DNA of 64,000 nucleotides from Marinomonas hwangdonensis (lineage in GTDB: Bacteria; Pseudomonadota; Gammaproteobacteria; Pseudomonadales; Marinomonadaceae): assembly GCF_003721245.1 (NCBI RefSeq), contig NZ_RIZG01000002.1:62001-126000 (forward strand), in the 5' to 3' direction. Each line of letters begins with the position of its first letter. Positions within the stretch are counted from its first letter, which is position 1. Made by a program: the position numbers and the translations under genes. The notes under the pieces were generated by a model. The model saw nothing but the letters and a program-made list of their open reading frames with translations. It did no database searches and had not been told where the DNA came from. Below are positions 8,350 to 17,351 of this stretch, in pieces.

Positions 8350-9615
8350 TTATGATGTCGTTGGAAAAACCACTTTCGCCGTACATCCTACTTGCCCAAC
8401 ATTGTCCGCCAGTGAGAACGAGCAATGGTACTTAGCACATATATCCCGCACTATCATTAAACCCAAACCGTAACTTTCACCACCCGGCTTACCGCTTAAA
8501 CCACAGCCCGTGTCCACAATGGCAATTTCATTATCCGCTACCAAAATATTCACATGACCCTCTTCAGTACAAGCCATAGCATTTTTTATCAAATTCCCCA
8601 CTAAAATATGTAAGGTTGGAATCGGCAACTTGGTCACCACCTTTCCCGTTTCAATAAAATCAACCGCTACCGATTTGTCCAAAAGATAACCTAAATGCGT
8701 TTGCCGAATGCTCTCGTACTCACTGGATTGCACGACACGCGACGCAATCGCGTCTAAATCTTCATCTCGGGTCAGGGACAACAGCGTGGTGATATAATCT
8801 TCCATCTCTTGACATGCTTGTACCATGCGCACTCTTTGCCGCTCTAGAAACACCTTAGAATCGGATTTACCCAACAAGGTGGTAGCGCCCTTCATCACCA
8901 TGAGAGGCGTACGTAATTCATGACTCGCATAACGATTAAATGCTCTCTCACGTTCGATCAGATCTTTGATTTGATCTTGATAACTGTTTAATCGATCCAC
9001 TAAATGACGAATCTCTCTCGTCGCCGCCCCTTCAGGTAATTCTATAGCCGATAAATTCGCTGGTGTTTTTTCACCCAAACTTTTAGACAACTGAGCAAGA
9101 GGTTTCGTTAAACGATCCGAGATCCGCATTACCACCCACAAACTTACAATCAACAGCAACAAAGACAAAATCAACTGGGTACTTTGCGTTTCAAACATTT
9201 GCTCTTCGGAGATTTCATAAATCTCATCATAGTGAATGACATAAATATCTTTTAACTCACCATTTAATGTCACTTCAGAACGCATTGAAAAAACTTCCAA
9301 CATCGTATCTGGGCCTTCATCTAACTCATAAGGTTTATCGTTGGTCATGCTAGGATTTAACTCAACCCACATGGGCAAATTCTCTTTACCAACATAAACG
9401 TCAGAAAAAGGCGGAACAGCCACATGCTTCTGCTGAGTACCGTTCAACAAAGACACCGCGGTATTTCTGTCCTTGAGCATGCGATTTTCAGCGTAAATCA
9501 TTTCTATATTTTCAATCATTGAAGTAAACATAGAAAAGTGAAAAGCAATAATAGCGAACGCCACAATAGAGAAATATGTAAAGGTTAATTGCTTAGCCGT
9601 TTTAATGTGTTTCAT
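8350..9615 (-). CDS. Two-component sensor histidine kinase
   Basis: A 421-residue inner-membrane kinase. Transmembrane segments lie at about 10-30 and 145-165 and enclose a periplasmic sensor of about 115 residues. Then come a HAMP-like linker (RISDRLTKPLAQLS), HisKA with the phospho-accepting His in NRYASHELRTPLMVM (about residue 232), and an HATPase with NLIKNAM (N box) and VDTGCGLSGK / SYGLGLMIV (G boxes). It lies 2 bp after the response-regulator gene and is certainly cotranscribed with it. The signal is unknown. Being divergent from two sugar transferases, it may work like PmrB-type sensors of cations or cationic peptides; that is inference. Confidence 0.9.
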   Translation of the reverse strand: MKHIKTAKQLTFTYFSIVAFAIIAFHFSMFTSMIENIEMIYAENRMLKDRNTAVSLLNGTQQKHVAVPPFSDVYVGKENLPMWVELNPSMTNDKPYELDEGPDTMLEVFSMRSEVTLNGELKDIYVIHYDEIYEISEEQMFETQSTQLILSLLLLIVSLWVVMRISDRLTKPLAQLSKSLGEKTPANLSAIELPEGAATREIRHLVDRLNSYQDQIKDLIERERAFNRYASHELRTPLMVMKGATTLLGKSDSKVFLERQRVRMVQACQEMEDYITTLLSLTRDEDLDAIASRVVQSSEYESIRQTHLGYLLDKSVAVDFIETGKVVTKLPIPTLHILVGNLIKNAMACTEEGHVNILVADNEIAIVDTGCGLSGKPGGESYGLGLMIVRDICAKYHCSFSLADNVGQVGCTAKVVFPTTS

Positions 9616-9617
9616 TC

Positions 9618-10292
9618 TTAATCTTCTGCCACAAGACGATAACCCACTTTAGAAACCGTACGCAAATAGGCATGCTCAAATGGTCGATCAATTAAGCTGC
9701 GTAATTGATAAATATGACTACGCAACACCTTGCTGTCTGGCTCTTCATCGCCCCATAACGCATCGCACACCTCTTCTTTAGACACCACATCGGGCGCTTT
9801 TTGAATCAAGCATTTTAAAATCGTGTACTGAGAGGGATTTAAGGAATAACGACTGCCTTCTCGCTGTAATATCCTTGTCCTCATATCCAATGATAAATGA
9901 CCAAAGGTCAGCATCTTATTTGCCACACTACCTTTACGCCTTCGAACCAGAGCCTGCAATCGAGAATCAAGAATCTCCAAATCAAAAGGCTTAATCAAAT
10001 AATCGTCGGCTAAATGCTCAAAACCAGACAGAATATCGTCTTTCGTATCACGCGCCGTCAGCATCAGGATCGGTGTATCAATCCCCGCTTCGCGCAACGA
10101 TTTGCAGACGGTTAAACCATCCATTTTGGGCAACATAACGTCTAAAATAATCGCATCATAATGCTCCGTTTTTGCCAACTCATACCCTTGCAGGCCATTG
10201 CTCGCATAATCCAACACATAATTTTTGATTTCAAAATAATCAAAAATAACGCCAGCAATGTCTTTATGGTCTTCCACTAACAATAATTTCAT
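9618..10292 (-). CDS. OmpR/PhoB-type response regulator
   Basis: A 224-residue regulator: receiver domain (LLLVEDHKDIAG start; phospho-acceptor Asp in LDVMLPKMDG; Lys in YLIKPFDLE) and a C-terminal winged helix ending RTVSKVGYRLVAED. I use ATG 10292, which starts MKLLLVEDHKD and has GAGATAACG before it; a longer reading from TTG 10319 is unlikely. It leads a two-gene operon with the kinase and faces the glycosyltransferase pair across 155 bp, so it may control those genes directly. Confidence 0.92.
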   Translation of the reverse strand: MKLLLVEDHKDIAGVIFDYFEIKNYVLDYASNGLQGYELAKTEHYDAIILDVMLPKMDGLTVCKSLREAGIDTPILMLTARDTKDDILSGFEHLADDYLIKPFDLEILDSRLQALVRRRKGSVANKMLTFGHLSLDMRTRILQREGSRYSLNPSQYTILKCLIQKAPDVVSKEEVCDALWGDEEPDSKVLRSHIYQLRSLIDRPFEHAYLRTVSKVGYRLVAED

Positions 10293-10447
10293 CGTTATCT
10301 CAACAATCCAAAATGCCAATATAAAAAGAGTGGCCTAATAAAGGCCTATTGTCACATAAAAGCATGAAAAAAAAGTGAATCACCTTTTTGCGACAAGACA
10401 GTGAGTAGGATGAGCTCAAGAACCTTTTCCTGAGCAGGAGAGCCGCC

Positions 10448-11473
10448 ATGAAAGCCATCCAATACAAACACTATGCAAACGTTAAACAGGCCGCAAAAGA
10501 ACCCAAAGTCAAAGCCCAGCCTTTCGTATCCGTGATTATTCCCTTTCTAAACGAAGCGGATGTCTTGGCCGTATGCCACCAACGCGTCTGTGACGCTCTT
10601 TCTTCACTCCAGCAGCCTTGTGAAATCGTCTATGTTGACGACGGTAGCACCGACGCCAGCTGGGCATTAGTCAGCCAGTTGAAACATCCTTTACATCAAG
10701 TACGCAGCTTACGCCTAAGCCGAAATTTTGGCAAAGAAGCGGCGATGAGTGCGGGTATGAAAATCGCTGAAGGACGCGCTATCATTTTATTGGATGCCGA
10801 TTTACAAGACCCACCAGAATACATCCCAGAAATGGTAAAAGCGTGGCAAGATGGCGCCCAAGTGGTCGAGATGCAACGCCGTGAACGCCACGGTGAAAGC
10901 TGGGTTAAACGCACCACGGCTCATTGCTTCTATCGTTTTATGTCAAAAATAAGTGACCACCCAATAACCGAAAATGTTGGCGACTTTCGCTTGATGGATC
11001 GAAAAGTCGTGCAAGTCATCAACACTTTGCCAGAAAGAACGCGCTTTATGAAAGGTTTGCTGGCTTGGCCTGGTTTTACTCGTAAAATACTCACCTTTGA
11101 CCGCGATCCTCGCTTAGCAGGTAATACCAAATGGAATTACCCAAAACTCATCCATTTAGCGCTGGAAGGGATCACCTCGTTTAGTACCAAACCCTTACGC
11201 TGGGCGACCATGGCAGGTCTGACAACATCGGCCATCGCGTTTATCATGGCATTGGTTATTCTTAGCAAAACCCTCGTCTGGGGCGATCCAGTGGCAGGTT
11301 ATCCATCCACTATTCTTGTCGTATTATTTTTAGGCGGCATTCAGCTTTTATCCATTGGTGTACTTGGGGAATACGTTGGCCGATTATTCATTGAATCCAA
11401 ACAACGCCCCTTGTTTGTACTTATGGAAAACACCCTAACCAAACCAACTCTTCACTCTGTGGACGCTGAATAA
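10448..11473 (+). CDS. GT2 glycosyltransferase (polyprenyl-phosphate sugar transferase, ArnC/DPM1-like)
   Basis: A 341-residue family 2 glycosyltransferase. The catalytic domain (about 25-250) has VSVIIPFLNEAD, the nucleotide-sugar motif YVDDGSTD, and LLDADLQDPPE with the metal-binding DxD-like acids. Two C-terminal transmembrane segments (about 255-275 and 285-310) anchor it in the inner membrane. Such enzymes load a sugar onto undecaprenyl phosphate for periplasmic transfer by a GT39 enzyme, which is the next gene; the stop and start overlap by 1 bp (TAATG). AGGAG precedes ATG 10448. The sugar is not predictable; none of the arnA/arnB/arnD genes for L-Ara4N is present. Confidence 0.88.
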   Translation: MKAIQYKHYANVKQAAKEPKVKAQPFVSVIIPFLNEADVLAVCHQRVCDALSSLQQPCEIVYVDDGSTDASWALVSQLKHPLHQVRSLRLSRNFGKEAAMSAGMKIAEGRAIILLDADLQDPPEYIPEMVKAWQDGAQVVEMQRRERHGESWVKRTTAHCFYRFMSKISDHPITENVGDFRLMDRKVVQVINTLPERTRFMKGLLAWPGFTRKILTFDRDPRLAGNTKWNYPKLIHLALEGITSFSTKPLRWATMAGLTTSAIAFIMALVILSKTLVWGDPVAGYPSTILVVLFLGGIQLLSIGVLGEYVGRLFIESKQRPLFVLMENTLTKPTLHSVDAE

Positions 11474-12894
11474 TGCAAAAACCAATGCTCTCTCTCCCTT
11501 CTGCAAAAATGCTGCTTATCTTACTGATCAGCACATTGACATTGCGCTTGCTGTCACTTGCTCTGTACCCATTAATGGACACCACCGAAGCACGCTATGG
11601 TGAAATGGCACGTATCATGTTTGAAACGGGCAATTGGGTCACCCCCATGTTTGACTACGACGTGCCCTTTTGGGGAAAACCCCCTCTTTTTACTTGGCTC
11701 AGCAGCCTAGGTTTCAGTCTATTTGGTATAAATGAATTTGCGGCACGTGTACCACACCTTCTCGTTGGAATAGGGGTTATCGGCTTAGTGTACAAACTCG
11801 GCAAAGACCATTTTCAGTCCACCGCCATGGGTATTTTTAGTGCGAGTATTTTGGCCTCGACTGTCTCATTCATTGTCTTAAGTGGCGCGGTCATGACAGA
11901 TACCGCTCTGACTTTTTCGATCGCACTCAGCATGGTCAGCTTCTGGCAAGCATGGAACAACAAAGGCAAGGTCTGGGGCTATTTATTCTTTGTCGGTCTG
12001 GCCTTAGGCATGCTGTCAAAAGGCCCATTGGCGCTGGTATTAATTGGTATCAGCCTAAGCGTATGGTTATTTCCCAATGCGCGCTGGAAAAAACTATGGC
12101 GCACGCTACCTTGGGGTGTGGGCACACTGCTCTTTCTGCTCATCTGCATGCCTTGGTACATTGTTGCAGAATACAAAACACCGGGGTTTTTAGACTATTT
12201 CATCATTGGCGAGCATATTAAACGTTTTATCGTCAGCGGCTGGCAAGGCGATCTTTATGGCAGCGCACACGAAAGAACACGCGGTACAATTTGGGTATAC
12301 GCTTTAATTTCTATGCTGCCATGGAGTCCATTGGTTATTTGGCAGTGGATTCGCTCGATCAAAGACGACAAAGACGTGGAAGAAAGCCCAGATGGCTTTG
12401 GTAGCTTCTTGCTGATGTGGATGCTATCGCCGATGATTCTATTCAGTTTCTCGGGTAATATTTTAGCCAGCTACGTGATGCCAGCTTTGCCAGCAACCGC
12501 GCTATTAGTTGTGCATTTGCACCACCAGAAGCCGCTCGCCAACTGGATCTACAAAGTAGGGTTTATAACGCCTATTTTACTGATTATTCTCATCAGTGTT
12601 CTGCATTTTGATTGGGTTGAAAAACGTTCCGAAGACAGAATATTAGCCGTCTGGAAACAACAACCTGAAGCCACACAAAGCGATTTATTCTACTTGCATA
12701 AACGCCCATTCTCGGCACAATACTATTCGGCCGGTAAAGCCAAACAACGCTCTACAGACTTAGATTCTTGGCTACCATCACAACACAAGCCATTTTTCAT
12801 CGTACAAGGCAGCAAGGAGCATACTGTCTATGTGAACTGGTCATGTGAAGAGCGAAACACAACAGGCAAAAAGAGCCTGATATATTGTAAATAA
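11473..12894 (+). CDS. GT39/ArnT-like membrane glycosyltransferase
   Basis: A 473-residue inner-membrane protein with about ten or more membrane segments. The first periplasmic loop reads DTTEARYGEMARIMFETGNW, matching the family's catalytic acid motif D-E-x-R-Y, followed by FWGKPPLFTWL (GKPPL). ArnT-type enzymes move a sugar from undecaprenyl phosphate to lipid A or another envelope acceptor. It is shorter at the C-terminus than E. coli ArnT (about 550), as in many PMT-2 family members. It overlaps the GT2 gene by 1 bp, so the pair is one unit; a terminator follows at 12930. Confidence 0.87.
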   Translation: MQKPMLSLPSAKMLLILLISTLTLRLLSLALYPLMDTTEARYGEMARIMFETGNWVTPMFDYDVPFWGKPPLFTWLSSLGFSLFGINEFAARVPHLLVGIGVIGLVYKLGKDHFQSTAMGIFSASILASTVSFIVLSGAVMTDTALTFSIALSMVSFWQAWNNKGKVWGYLFFVGLALGMLSKGPLALVLIGISLSVWLFPNARWKKLWRTLPWGVGTLLFLLICMPWYIVAEYKTPGFLDYFIIGEHIKRFIVSGWQGDLYGSAHERTRGTIWVYALISMLPWSPLVIWQWIRSIKDDKDVEESPDGFGSFLLMWMLSPMILFSFSGNILASYVMPALPATALLVVHLHHQKPLANWIYKVGFITPILLIILISVLHFDWVEKRSEDRILAVWKQQPEATQSDLFYLHKRPFSAQYYSAGKAKQRSTDLDSWLPSQHKPFFIVQGSKEHTVYVNWSCEERNTTGKKSLIYCK

Positions 12895-12913
12895 GATCTC
12901 TAAACAAACTGTC

Positions 12914-12929
12914 TTTCGAACGTTCGAAA
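12914..12929. repeat. 16-bp perfect palindrome
   Basis: TTTCGAACGTTCGAAA is self-complementary over all 16 bases. It lies 20 bp after the GT39 stop codon and directly in front of the terminator. It could add a second hairpin to the terminator or be a protein-binding site. Confidence 0.6.
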
Positions 12930-12958
12930 AAAAGGAGCCCTTCATACGGCTCCTTTTT
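12930..12958. terminator. Bidirectional intrinsic terminator
   Basis: AAAGGAGCC and GGCTCCTTT pair around a short loop and are flanked by A-rich and T-rich tracts. It lies between the convergent GT39 and GbdR-like genes and serves both. Confidence 0.85.
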
Positions 12959-12977
12959 AGTGTGCTAAAACCAAATG

Positions 12978-14084
12978 CTATACAGCAACCGATCCATAAC
13001 TGGGCTCACTGTGTGAATGATTTAACGCATCTTGCGCATGGGCAATGTACATAATAGCCGCCCCTTTTTCTTCAAGTAACGACTCCACCACTTCACCTTT
13101 CCAAGCAATTTTTCGCTCATCGCGAGGTGACACGCCAATGTGTTTGCGATAGCAGCGGCTAAAATGCGGCGTCGAAATAAAACCACAGGCCATGGAAATT
13201 TCCACAATCGACATGTTCGACTGTTTTAATAATTTGCGCGCTCTTTCAAGTCTTAAACGCAAATAATAGCGGGAAGGAGAACAATCTAAATGACGATGGA
13301 ACATTCGCTCGATTTGACGGCGGGACACATCCACAAAAGTGGCTAATTCGTCTAGCTCAATGGGTTCTTCTAAGTTGTTTTCCATCAACTCAATCACATC
13401 CACCAACTTAGGCGTACACATACCCACACTATTAAATTGGCGCATTGGCATACGTTGCTGATCAGATTCACTGCGGATACGATCACAAATAAACATATCA
13501 GAGATGGCATTCGATAATTTAGGGCCGTGCTGCTTGGTCATCATGTTCAAAAACATGTCCATCGGCGCGCTGCCACCAGAAGACGTAAGACGGTCCTTGT
13601 CGATGGAGAACAACTTATTATTGCAATTTACCTTCGGAAATGCTTCTTGCAACGCCGTGAGACATTCCCAGTGCACACTGCATTGGTAGCCATTCAATAA
13701 CCCTGCGTAAGCAAGCACATAAGCGCCTGTACAAATACCGGCTAACTTAATTCCTTTACGTGACTGCTTTGTCAACCAAGAAACCTGCTTGGCATTAAAC
13801 GCTCGTGTAATATCAACACCACCAGCCACAACAATAAGATCGAACTCGGCTTTATCTTCCATGGACACATCTGGTGTCAATACTAGGCCGTCACTGGCGG
13901 TGACAGGCTGACCTGTTTCTGAAATTAAGGTCCAACTGTACAGCTCTTCTGCCGAGAGTTGATTGGCCATACGTAATGGCTCTATCGAAGAGGCCAGTGC
14001 AATCATAGTAAAATGATCCAACAACAAGAAACCCACTCTCGTCTTATTCCTTGCATCAAACATCGTCGCTGAGTTATCCGCCAT
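12978..14084 (-). CDS. gbdR: GlxA-type AraC-family regulator, probable glycine-betaine regulator GbdR
   Basis: A 368-residue activator. Residues about 15-185 form a DJ-1/PfpI-like (GATase1) ligand-sensing domain (RVGFLLLDHFTMIALASSIE; AGICTGAYVLAYAGLLNGY). Residues about 235-330 form a double AraC HTH (DVSRRQIERMFHRHLDCSPS; ACGFISTPHFSRCYRKHIGVSP). This architecture is that of P. aeruginosa GbdR, which senses glycine betaine or dimethylglycine and activates gbcA and gbcB. The next genes here are gbcB and gbcA, so the assignment is supported by both architecture and context. Related CdhR/GlxA proteins for carnitine look alike, hence moderate certainty. Confidence 0.78.
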   Translation of the reverse strand: MADNSATMFDARNKTRVGFLLLDHFTMIALASSIEPLRMANQLSAEELYSWTLISETGQPVTASDGLVLTPDVSMEDKAEFDLIVVAGGVDITRAFNAKQVSWLTKQSRKGIKLAGICTGAYVLAYAGLLNGYQCSVHWECLTALQEAFPKVNCNNKLFSIDKDRLTSSGGSAPMDMFLNMMTKQHGPKLSNAISDMFICDRIRSESDQQRMPMRQFNSVGMCTPKLVDVIELMENNLEEPIELDELATFVDVSRRQIERMFHRHLDCSPSRYYLRLRLERARKLLKQSNMSIVEISMACGFISTPHFSRCYRKHIGVSPRDERKIAWKGEVVESLLEEKGAAIMYIAHAQDALNHSHSEPSYGSVAV

Positions 14085-14353
14085 ACATTCATCCTCGTTT
14101 ACATACTTTAACTAACACAGCAAGACTTAGGCCAAGTCCTAAACTTCTGTCAGCAGCACTTATTTTTATTTTTAAAGGAAATCCAACACGCCCATTTGCA
14201 CGATAAAAACTAATATAGTGCTATTTCATTTAATACGCTTCCGTTTTTTTACTCGCTTATCGACGAAAAAACCACCTCGACGAACCAATTTAAATCACAA
14301 CGCTTCGTTATTGCGCACTACCGCCATCACAGCGACCGCTGACTAGAAAATAA

Positions 14354-15481
14354 TTAGAATTCAATAACCACATCTGTTTTTGGTACGGTACAACAAGACA
14401 ACACATAACCGGCCTCCACATCGTCGTCGGTAATCCCACCATTATGGTCCATCTGAGTTTCTCCCCCCTTCACCAGTACCTTACAGGTACCACAAATCCC
14501 CATGCCACAGGCCTTGGGTATCATCAAATCCAACCTAGCGGCGGCATTATGAAGCGTTTCTCCTGCCATAATCTGGATACTCTTACCGGAGCCAGAAAAT
14601 TCCACTCGCAATAAATCGGTCTGATCAAAAGCCTCGGCCTCAGCCTGAGCCACTTCCGCCTGCTCTATTGCCTCTTCAACAACCTCGACGGGCGTCGCAC
14701 CAAATGACTCCTCATGATACCGCTTCATGTCAAAACCTCTTGCTTGTAGTAAGGTTTTCACAGCGTTCATATAAGGAGCAGGGCCACAACAATAGATTTC
14801 GCGCTCCATAAAGTCGGGAGAAATCATGTCCAACTTGGCCGCATCCAAATAGCCACGATAGCCTTGCCACGGCAAGCCGTTTTCCATGCGTTCAACAATC
14901 AGATACAAACCAAAATTATCCAAACGCGCGGCCATATGATCTAACTCGCGAGAATAAATCACATCACGAGGTGAACGCGCACTATGAATAAAAGTCACAT
15001 CCACATCCGCATTGGTATCAAACCACCAGCGTGCCATCGACATGACCGGCGTAATGCCGACTCCGCCAGACAATAGCAATACCTTATCCGCTGGAAAATC
15101 AATACAGTTGAACTGTCCAACAGGGCCATGTACAGCCAACTCATCCCCCACTGACATATTGTCGTGCAACCAATTCGACACCTCGCCACCCGGCACTCGC
15201 TTCACCGTAATCGAGAAACTGTAAGGTACAGACGGAGAGCTTGAAATCGTATAAGAACGCATAACCTGCTTGCCTTCTATCTCCAGCTCTAACGTCACAA
15301 ATTGACCTGGCTTAAAGAAGAACATCACCGGCTGCTGAGCCATAAAGCAAAAGGTTTTAACGTCCCATGTTTCATGAATGATCTTCACACAACGAACATT
15401 GTGACGTCCGTTAACCCACGTTTGTGTATTGACGGGTGCTAAATAATCGGCTGTAGCGGAGGCGTTGGAAAAGTTGGCCAT
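14354..15481 (-). CDS. gbcB: Glycine betaine demethylase, reductase subunit GbcB
   Basis: Transfers electrons from NAD(P)H through FAD and a 2Fe-2S centre to the Rieske oxygenase GbcA, which demethylates glycine betaine. The 375 residues show an FAD-binding part (MRSYTISSSPS), an NAD-binding part (LLSGGVGITPVMSMAR and YCCGPAPYMNAV), a linker rich in E and A at about 260-290, and a C-terminal plant-type ferredoxin domain with CGMGICGTC and a final Cys in LSCCTVP. It is divergent from gbcA with 339 bp between, and follows gbdR. Three 16-bp direct repeats precede its start. Confidence 0.9.
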   Translation of the reverse strand: MANFSNASATADYLAPVNTQTWVNGRHNVRCVKIIHETWDVKTFCFMAQQPVMFFFKPGQFVTLELEIEGKQVMRSYTISSSPSVPYSFSITVKRVPGGEVSNWLHDNMSVGDELAVHGPVGQFNCIDFPADKVLLLSGGVGITPVMSMARWWFDTNADVDVTFIHSARSPRDVIYSRELDHMAARLDNFGLYLIVERMENGLPWQGYRGYLDAAKLDMISPDFMEREIYCCGPAPYMNAVKTLLQARGFDMKRYHEESFGATPVEVVEEAIEQAEVAQAEAEAFDQTDLLRVEFSGSGKSIQIMAGETLHNAAARLDLMIPKACGMGICGTCKVLVKGGETQMDHNGGITDDDVEAGYVLSCCTVPKTDVVIEF

Positions 15482-15514
15482 AGTAATCTCTCTCGTTTAA
15501 ATGTCGCGTTGCAC

Positions 15515-15562
15515 CGGTAATACATTGTTCCTGTAATACACTGCTCCTGTAATACACTTCTA
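15515..15562. repeat. Three tandem 16-bp repeats in the gbcB/gbcA divergent promoter region
   Basis: The units at 15515-15530, 15531-15546 and 15547-15562 share C(T/G)GTAATACA(T/C) and differ at a few bases. They lie 34-81 bp upstream of the gbcB start, inside the 339-bp region that separates it from gbcA. Direct repeats of about 1.5 helical turns suit co-operative binding of an activator such as GbdR. The rest of 15482-15820 shows no gene. Confidence 0.5.
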
Positions 15563-15820
15563 TACCGTTAAATGGGTAATAGAAGGCACCGTTTGAGCGC
15601 ATTTTGGATCCAGTTGGCTATTCCAAATTACCTCTGCGCGACAAATACTTGCTCATGCCAGTCAACGCCAGTAAACACAGGGTCTTACGGGTCGATTTAA
15701 ATACCATCTGATGTCGTGAATAGGCATTTCTTTCGCACCCAGTTAGGCGACTATAACCTTGCAATTTATCGCCACTGTTAAACAGTCCATCAATCTTTTT
15801 GTCATGTAAGGCCCAGAAAG

Positions 15821-17119
15821 ATGAATCAACACGACCTATTAAATGTACGTCATGCTTCCGTTAATGAAGCGAAAATCGCCATGTCTGAAACCCTCGAAAA
15901 ACGCGCCAGTAATTACTCACTTGACGCCGCTCTCTACAACGACCCACACATGTTTCGAATTGACATGGAAGAAATCTTTCAAAAAGAGTGGCTTTTTGTT
16001 GGTATGAGCAGTGAAATCCCCAAAAAAGGCGACTACTTCACGGTCGAGATTGGGCAAAATCCTGTGCTTATTTTGCGTGACGCCGATGGCAACATTAACG
16101 CGTTTCACAATACCTGTCGGCACCGTGGCTCAGTTATTTGCACCCAACATAGAGGCAAAGTCGCCAATCTCGTCTGCCCTTATCATCAGTGGACTTACGA
16201 CCTAAAAGGCAACCTACTGTTTGCAGGCACCGAAATGGGCCAAGAGTTTGATACAAAGCAACACGGGTTAAAAGCAGCCCATTGCAAAACCGCGGGTGGG
16301 TTTATTTTTATCTGTTTGGCTGAAACCGCGCCAGACGACGAGTTTCATGACTTTTTATCCACTCTCAATGACTACATGGAACCCTACGACGTAGAAAATA
16401 CCAAGCTGGCAGTTGAATCAACCATGATTGAAAAAGCCAATTGGAAACTGGTCATTGAAAATAACCGCGAATGCTATCACTGTGCGGGAAGTCACCCAGA
16501 ACTACTCAATACCCTACTTGAATGGGACGATACCGAAGACCCAAGAGCACCGCAGGACTTTTTAGATCACTACAACGCCCAAGCCGCTCAATGGGATAAA
16601 GAAGGCATTCCTCATAAGCTAAAAAGCTTTGGCGCAGTGCAACGCAATCGAATCGTGCGTATGCCGCTTAAAAAAGGCACACAAGTCATGACTATCGACG
16701 GATCAGCGGCGTCTATCAAAACCTTGGGACGCATTCAAAATCGTGAACTTGGCTCAATGCGCATCCTGCATTTGCCTAACTCTTGGAATCACATGCAATC
16801 GGATCATTTTGTGGTGTTTCGTGTATTGCCGGTTTCAGCGCAAGAAAGCATAGTGACGACAAAGTGGTTTGTGCACAAAGACGCTGTCGAAGGCGTGGAT
16901 TATGATCCAGAAAAACTGCGTCGAGTTTGGGATGCTACCAATGAGCAAGACAAAATACTTGGGGAACGCAATCAGCGTGGCGTGAACTCCATTGGTTATC
17001 AGCCAGGCCCCTACTCCAATACGTTTGAATTTGGCGTGATAAACTTTTTGAACTGGTACTCCAACACCACTCGCAACAATTTATCTTCAAACAATTTATC
17101 TTCAAACAATTTATCTTAA
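15821..17119 (+). CDS. gbcA: Glycine betaine demethylase, Rieske oxygenase subunit GbcA
   Basis: Oxidatively removes a methyl group from glycine betaine, giving dimethylglycine and formaldehyde. The 432 residues contain a Rieske 2Fe-2S centre at about 105-130 (CRHRG then CPYHQW) and the mononuclear iron site around ENNRECYHCAGSHPELL (His, His; about 208-224). ATG 15821 is preceded by a purine-rich AAGG/AGAAAG region. The C-terminus ends in three copies of NNLSS encoded by a 15-bp tandem repeat, which looks like a recent lineage-specific extension. A terminator follows. Stachydrine or carnitine oxygenases are related, but the gbcB/gbdR context favours GbcA. Confidence 0.9.
   Translation: MNQHDLLNVRHASVNEAKIAMSETLEKRASNYSLDAALYNDPHMFRIDMEEIFQKEWLFVGMSSEIPKKGDYFTVEIGQNPVLILRDADGNINAFHNTCRHRGSVICTQHRGKVANLVCPYHQWTYDLKGNLLFAGTEMGQEFDTKQHGLKAAHCKTAGGFIFICLAETAPDDEFHDFLSTLNDYMEPYDVENTKLAVESTMIEKANWKLVIENNRECYHCAGSHPELLNTLLEWDDTEDPRAPQDFLDHYNAQAAQWDKEGIPHKLKSFGAVQRNRIVRMPLKKGTQVMTIDGSAASIKTLGRIQNRELGSMRILHLPNSWNHMQSDHFVVFRVLPVSAQESIVTTKWFVHKDAVEGVDYDPEKLRRVWDATNEQDKILGERNQRGVNSIGYQPGPYSNTFEFGVINFLNWYSNTTRNNLSSNNLSSNNLS
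17075..17119 (+). repeat. 15-bp tandem repeat (3 units) at the 3' end of gbcA
   Basis: AACAATTTATCTTCA is repeated at 17075 and 17090, and a third unit at 17105 turns into the stop codon. Because 15 is a multiple of three, each unit adds NNLSS in frame; the gene tolerates gain or loss of units without a frameshift. Confidence 0.9.
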
Positions 17120-17152
17120 AACACTCTATCCTCAAGATAGTCTCACTCAACC

Positions 17153-17199
17153 TGCGGTGAAAAGTGGCCCATCAAGCGCCCTTTTCACCGCATTTTTTT
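17153..17199 (+). terminator. Intrinsic terminator after gbcA
   Basis: TGCGGTGAAAAG (17153-17164) pairs perfectly with CTTTTCACCGCA (17181-17192), followed by seven T. Confidence 0.9.
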
Positions 17200-17351
17200 G
17201 AGCTTATAGGCAACTTAATAACGTATAAACAGTCAATACCTTAGGCAAACAGCATTGTACCGCCATCATTATCGTTAATATGGCACACAGTACCATCTTA
17301 GTTTGTCTTGCTGTATCGTCATGTCACATCACATAACGTAAGAGAGTCTAT

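Noticed and set aside
12978-14084. GATase1-AraC protein as FtrA-type regulator of a stress operon
   Set aside because: The neighbours gbcB and gbcA and the matching architecture make a GbdR role more likely.
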